A DNA stretch of 64,000 nt from Apostichopus japonicus (Eukaryota > Echinodermata > Holothuroidea > Aspidochirotida > Stichopodidae). The notes below the pieces were generated by a model that was not told where the DNA came from, ran no database searches, and was given only the letters and a program-made list of their open reading frames with translations. The position numbers and the translations under genes were made by a program. Numbering within the stretch: position 1 is the stretch's first letter; the number at the start of each line of letters is the position of its first letter. Shown here piece by piece: positions 62,861 to 64,000 of the stretch. The stretch is taken from positions 14,244,321 through 14,308,320 of the forward strand of contig NC_092578.1 of NCBI RefSeq assembly GCF_037975245.1, read 5' to 3'.

Positions 62861-63003
62861 AGTCAAATTACGTCTAATGTATTTTGACTTTAAATGGTTA
62901 CCCTAGGAAGTTGTTGCACGAAATGGAAAACTATACTTATTAATTAAGAAAACAACTGGGCATGGGTCCTGTAATTAAATTAGATCATGGGGAGACCCAA
63001 GTA

Positions 63004-63431
63004 AATACTGTTTATGTTAAATTACCATATTGTGGCCCCAGCAGTGATAAACTCGCTAAGACTTTAGGTAGTTACATTAAGGGGTTGTATAATGATAATA
63101 TCCATATCAAAATAATTTTTCTGTAAAAGAAAATCTCTGCTCTGTTCAATTTCAAGGATGCCTATAAGTTAGATTATGCCAACAATGTTGTTTATAGGAT
63201 TAACTGTCCAGCTGTGATTCCTTTTATGTCAGAGAAACCAATAGACGGTTTAAGGATAGGTTCAACGAACATCTGATGAGCTCCTTTGGTGGTCAGAAAG
63301 GCGCTATTAACCTTCATTGTACTGCGCATAAACATCATCTACCTACTTTTGTTGACCATTGTGCCACTATTGGTAATGAACCCCAGTGGTTCAGGAGGAA
63401 GATTATAGAGAGTCTCCTAATAAAAGACTAA
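63004..63431 (+). pseudogene. Penelope RT C-terminus and GIY-YIG endonuclease remnant
   Basis: Reads VYVKLPYCGPSSDKLAKTLG, ALFNFKDAYKLDYANNVVYR, then after a frameshift FYVRETNRRFKDRFNEHL and GNEPQWFRRKIIESLLIKD. The order LPY.G, VVY..NC, Y..ET, EHL and the final Glu fits the Penelope GIY-YIG domain. Broken by TAA at 63124 and a one-base loss near 63211. YVRET replaces the usual YIGET. Confidence 0.75.
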
Positions 63432-63644
63432 AATGCTGACCTAAATAGAAATGTAGCGAGCTACTGGTTGGAGCTATTCTAATCCCTATTTACTTTTTAC
63501 TGCTGGTTCTATTCATCCCTAAGTTAAAAATATTCACTAAAAAATTTGCTAGTTGTTCTAATCATTCCTAGTTTAAAAATCACTCATGCTTATCACTATT
63601 GTCGTCTTCGGATGTATATTAGCCCTTGTATTTAATTGATCTTG

Positions 63645-63705
63645 TACAATTGCCTGACGATGGAGTGGTGACCACTCGGAAATATAGCAGTATGTCGTTG
63701 TTAAA
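63645..63705 (+). ncRNA. Hammerhead-like core in right PLE repeat
   Basis: CTGACGA at 63654, hairpin GAGTGG-TGA-CCACTC, GAAA at 63679, ATA-GCAG-TAT, GTC at 63694-63696. Same as the left repeat, inverted. Confidence 0.5.
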
Positions 63706-63749
63706 AATATTTGCTTGTTTATCTTTTATATTATCAGTATGGACCACTA

Positions 63750-64000
<251 letters not shown>

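Larger units (their letters stand above)
62785..63730 (+). mobile_element. Truncated Penelope-like retroelement with inverted terminal repeats
   Basis: About 75-bp inverted repeats (62785-62860 and 63645-63730) surround a remnant of the reverse-transcriptase C-terminus and a GIY-YIG endonuclease. The repeats contain hammerhead-like cores, as is known for Penelope-like element repeats. Confidence 0.75.

Overview
The window is eukaryotic nuclear DNA: AT-rich, intron-dense, with GT-AG splicing, SINE-like and Penelope-like retroelements and many minisatellites. The two main genes (a receptor tyrosine kinase with a fibronectin-like ectodomain, and a SEA/Ig adhesion GPCR) suggest a marine invertebrate deuterostome, possibly an echinoderm. 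That assignment is inference. All gene models below were built by hand from splice sites and reading phase; no search was run.

Layout. (1) 2086-30973, plus strand: a complete 17-exon receptor tyrosine kinase whose splice phases all agree (898 residues). Its introns hold a 1.6-kb minisatellite (9366-10950), two TTAA-flanked MITEs, a 25-bp hairpin insertion, a U2-snRNA-headed retroposon with a perfect 16-bp target duplication, and a 12.1-kb last intron. (2) Inside that last intron lies a probable large DNA transposon (about 19.03-30.33 kb). It carries two divergent spliced genes, a Tnp2-type transposase (minus) and a BEN-domain DNA-binding protein (plus), between CpG-rich repeat arrays. (3) 31048-36222, between the convergent genes: a tandem duplication just after the kinase stop codon, in which one copy has an expanded 41-bp minisatellite, and a second minisatellite. 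(4) 36539-62419, minus strand: an adhesion GPCR, 18 exons visible, 5' end outside the window. Order: LDLa, module A, Ig1, module B, Ig2, SEA, GAIN/GPS, seven-helix domain. Its introns hold a hAT-like element with a perfect 8-bp duplication, more MITEs, SINEs, hammerhead-like motifs, four large minisatellites and a second hairpin insertion. (5) 62440-64000: AT microsatellites, a 33-bp-arm hairpin and a broken Penelope-like element with a GIY-YIG remnant and inverted terminal repeats that resemble hammerhead ribozymes.

How parts may work together. The kinase and the adhesion GPCR are both cell-surface receptors but share no visible pathway. The transposase/BEN pair is the best candidate for an undescribed system. 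It parallels plant CACTA elements, in which a Tnp2-type transposase (TnpD) works with a separate DNA-binding protein (TnpA) that recognises subterminal repeats. Here the BEN protein could be the TnpA counterpart and the CpG-rich arrays its targets. Both genes carry single-base homopolymer frameshifts, so the copy is either decayed or mis-assembled there.
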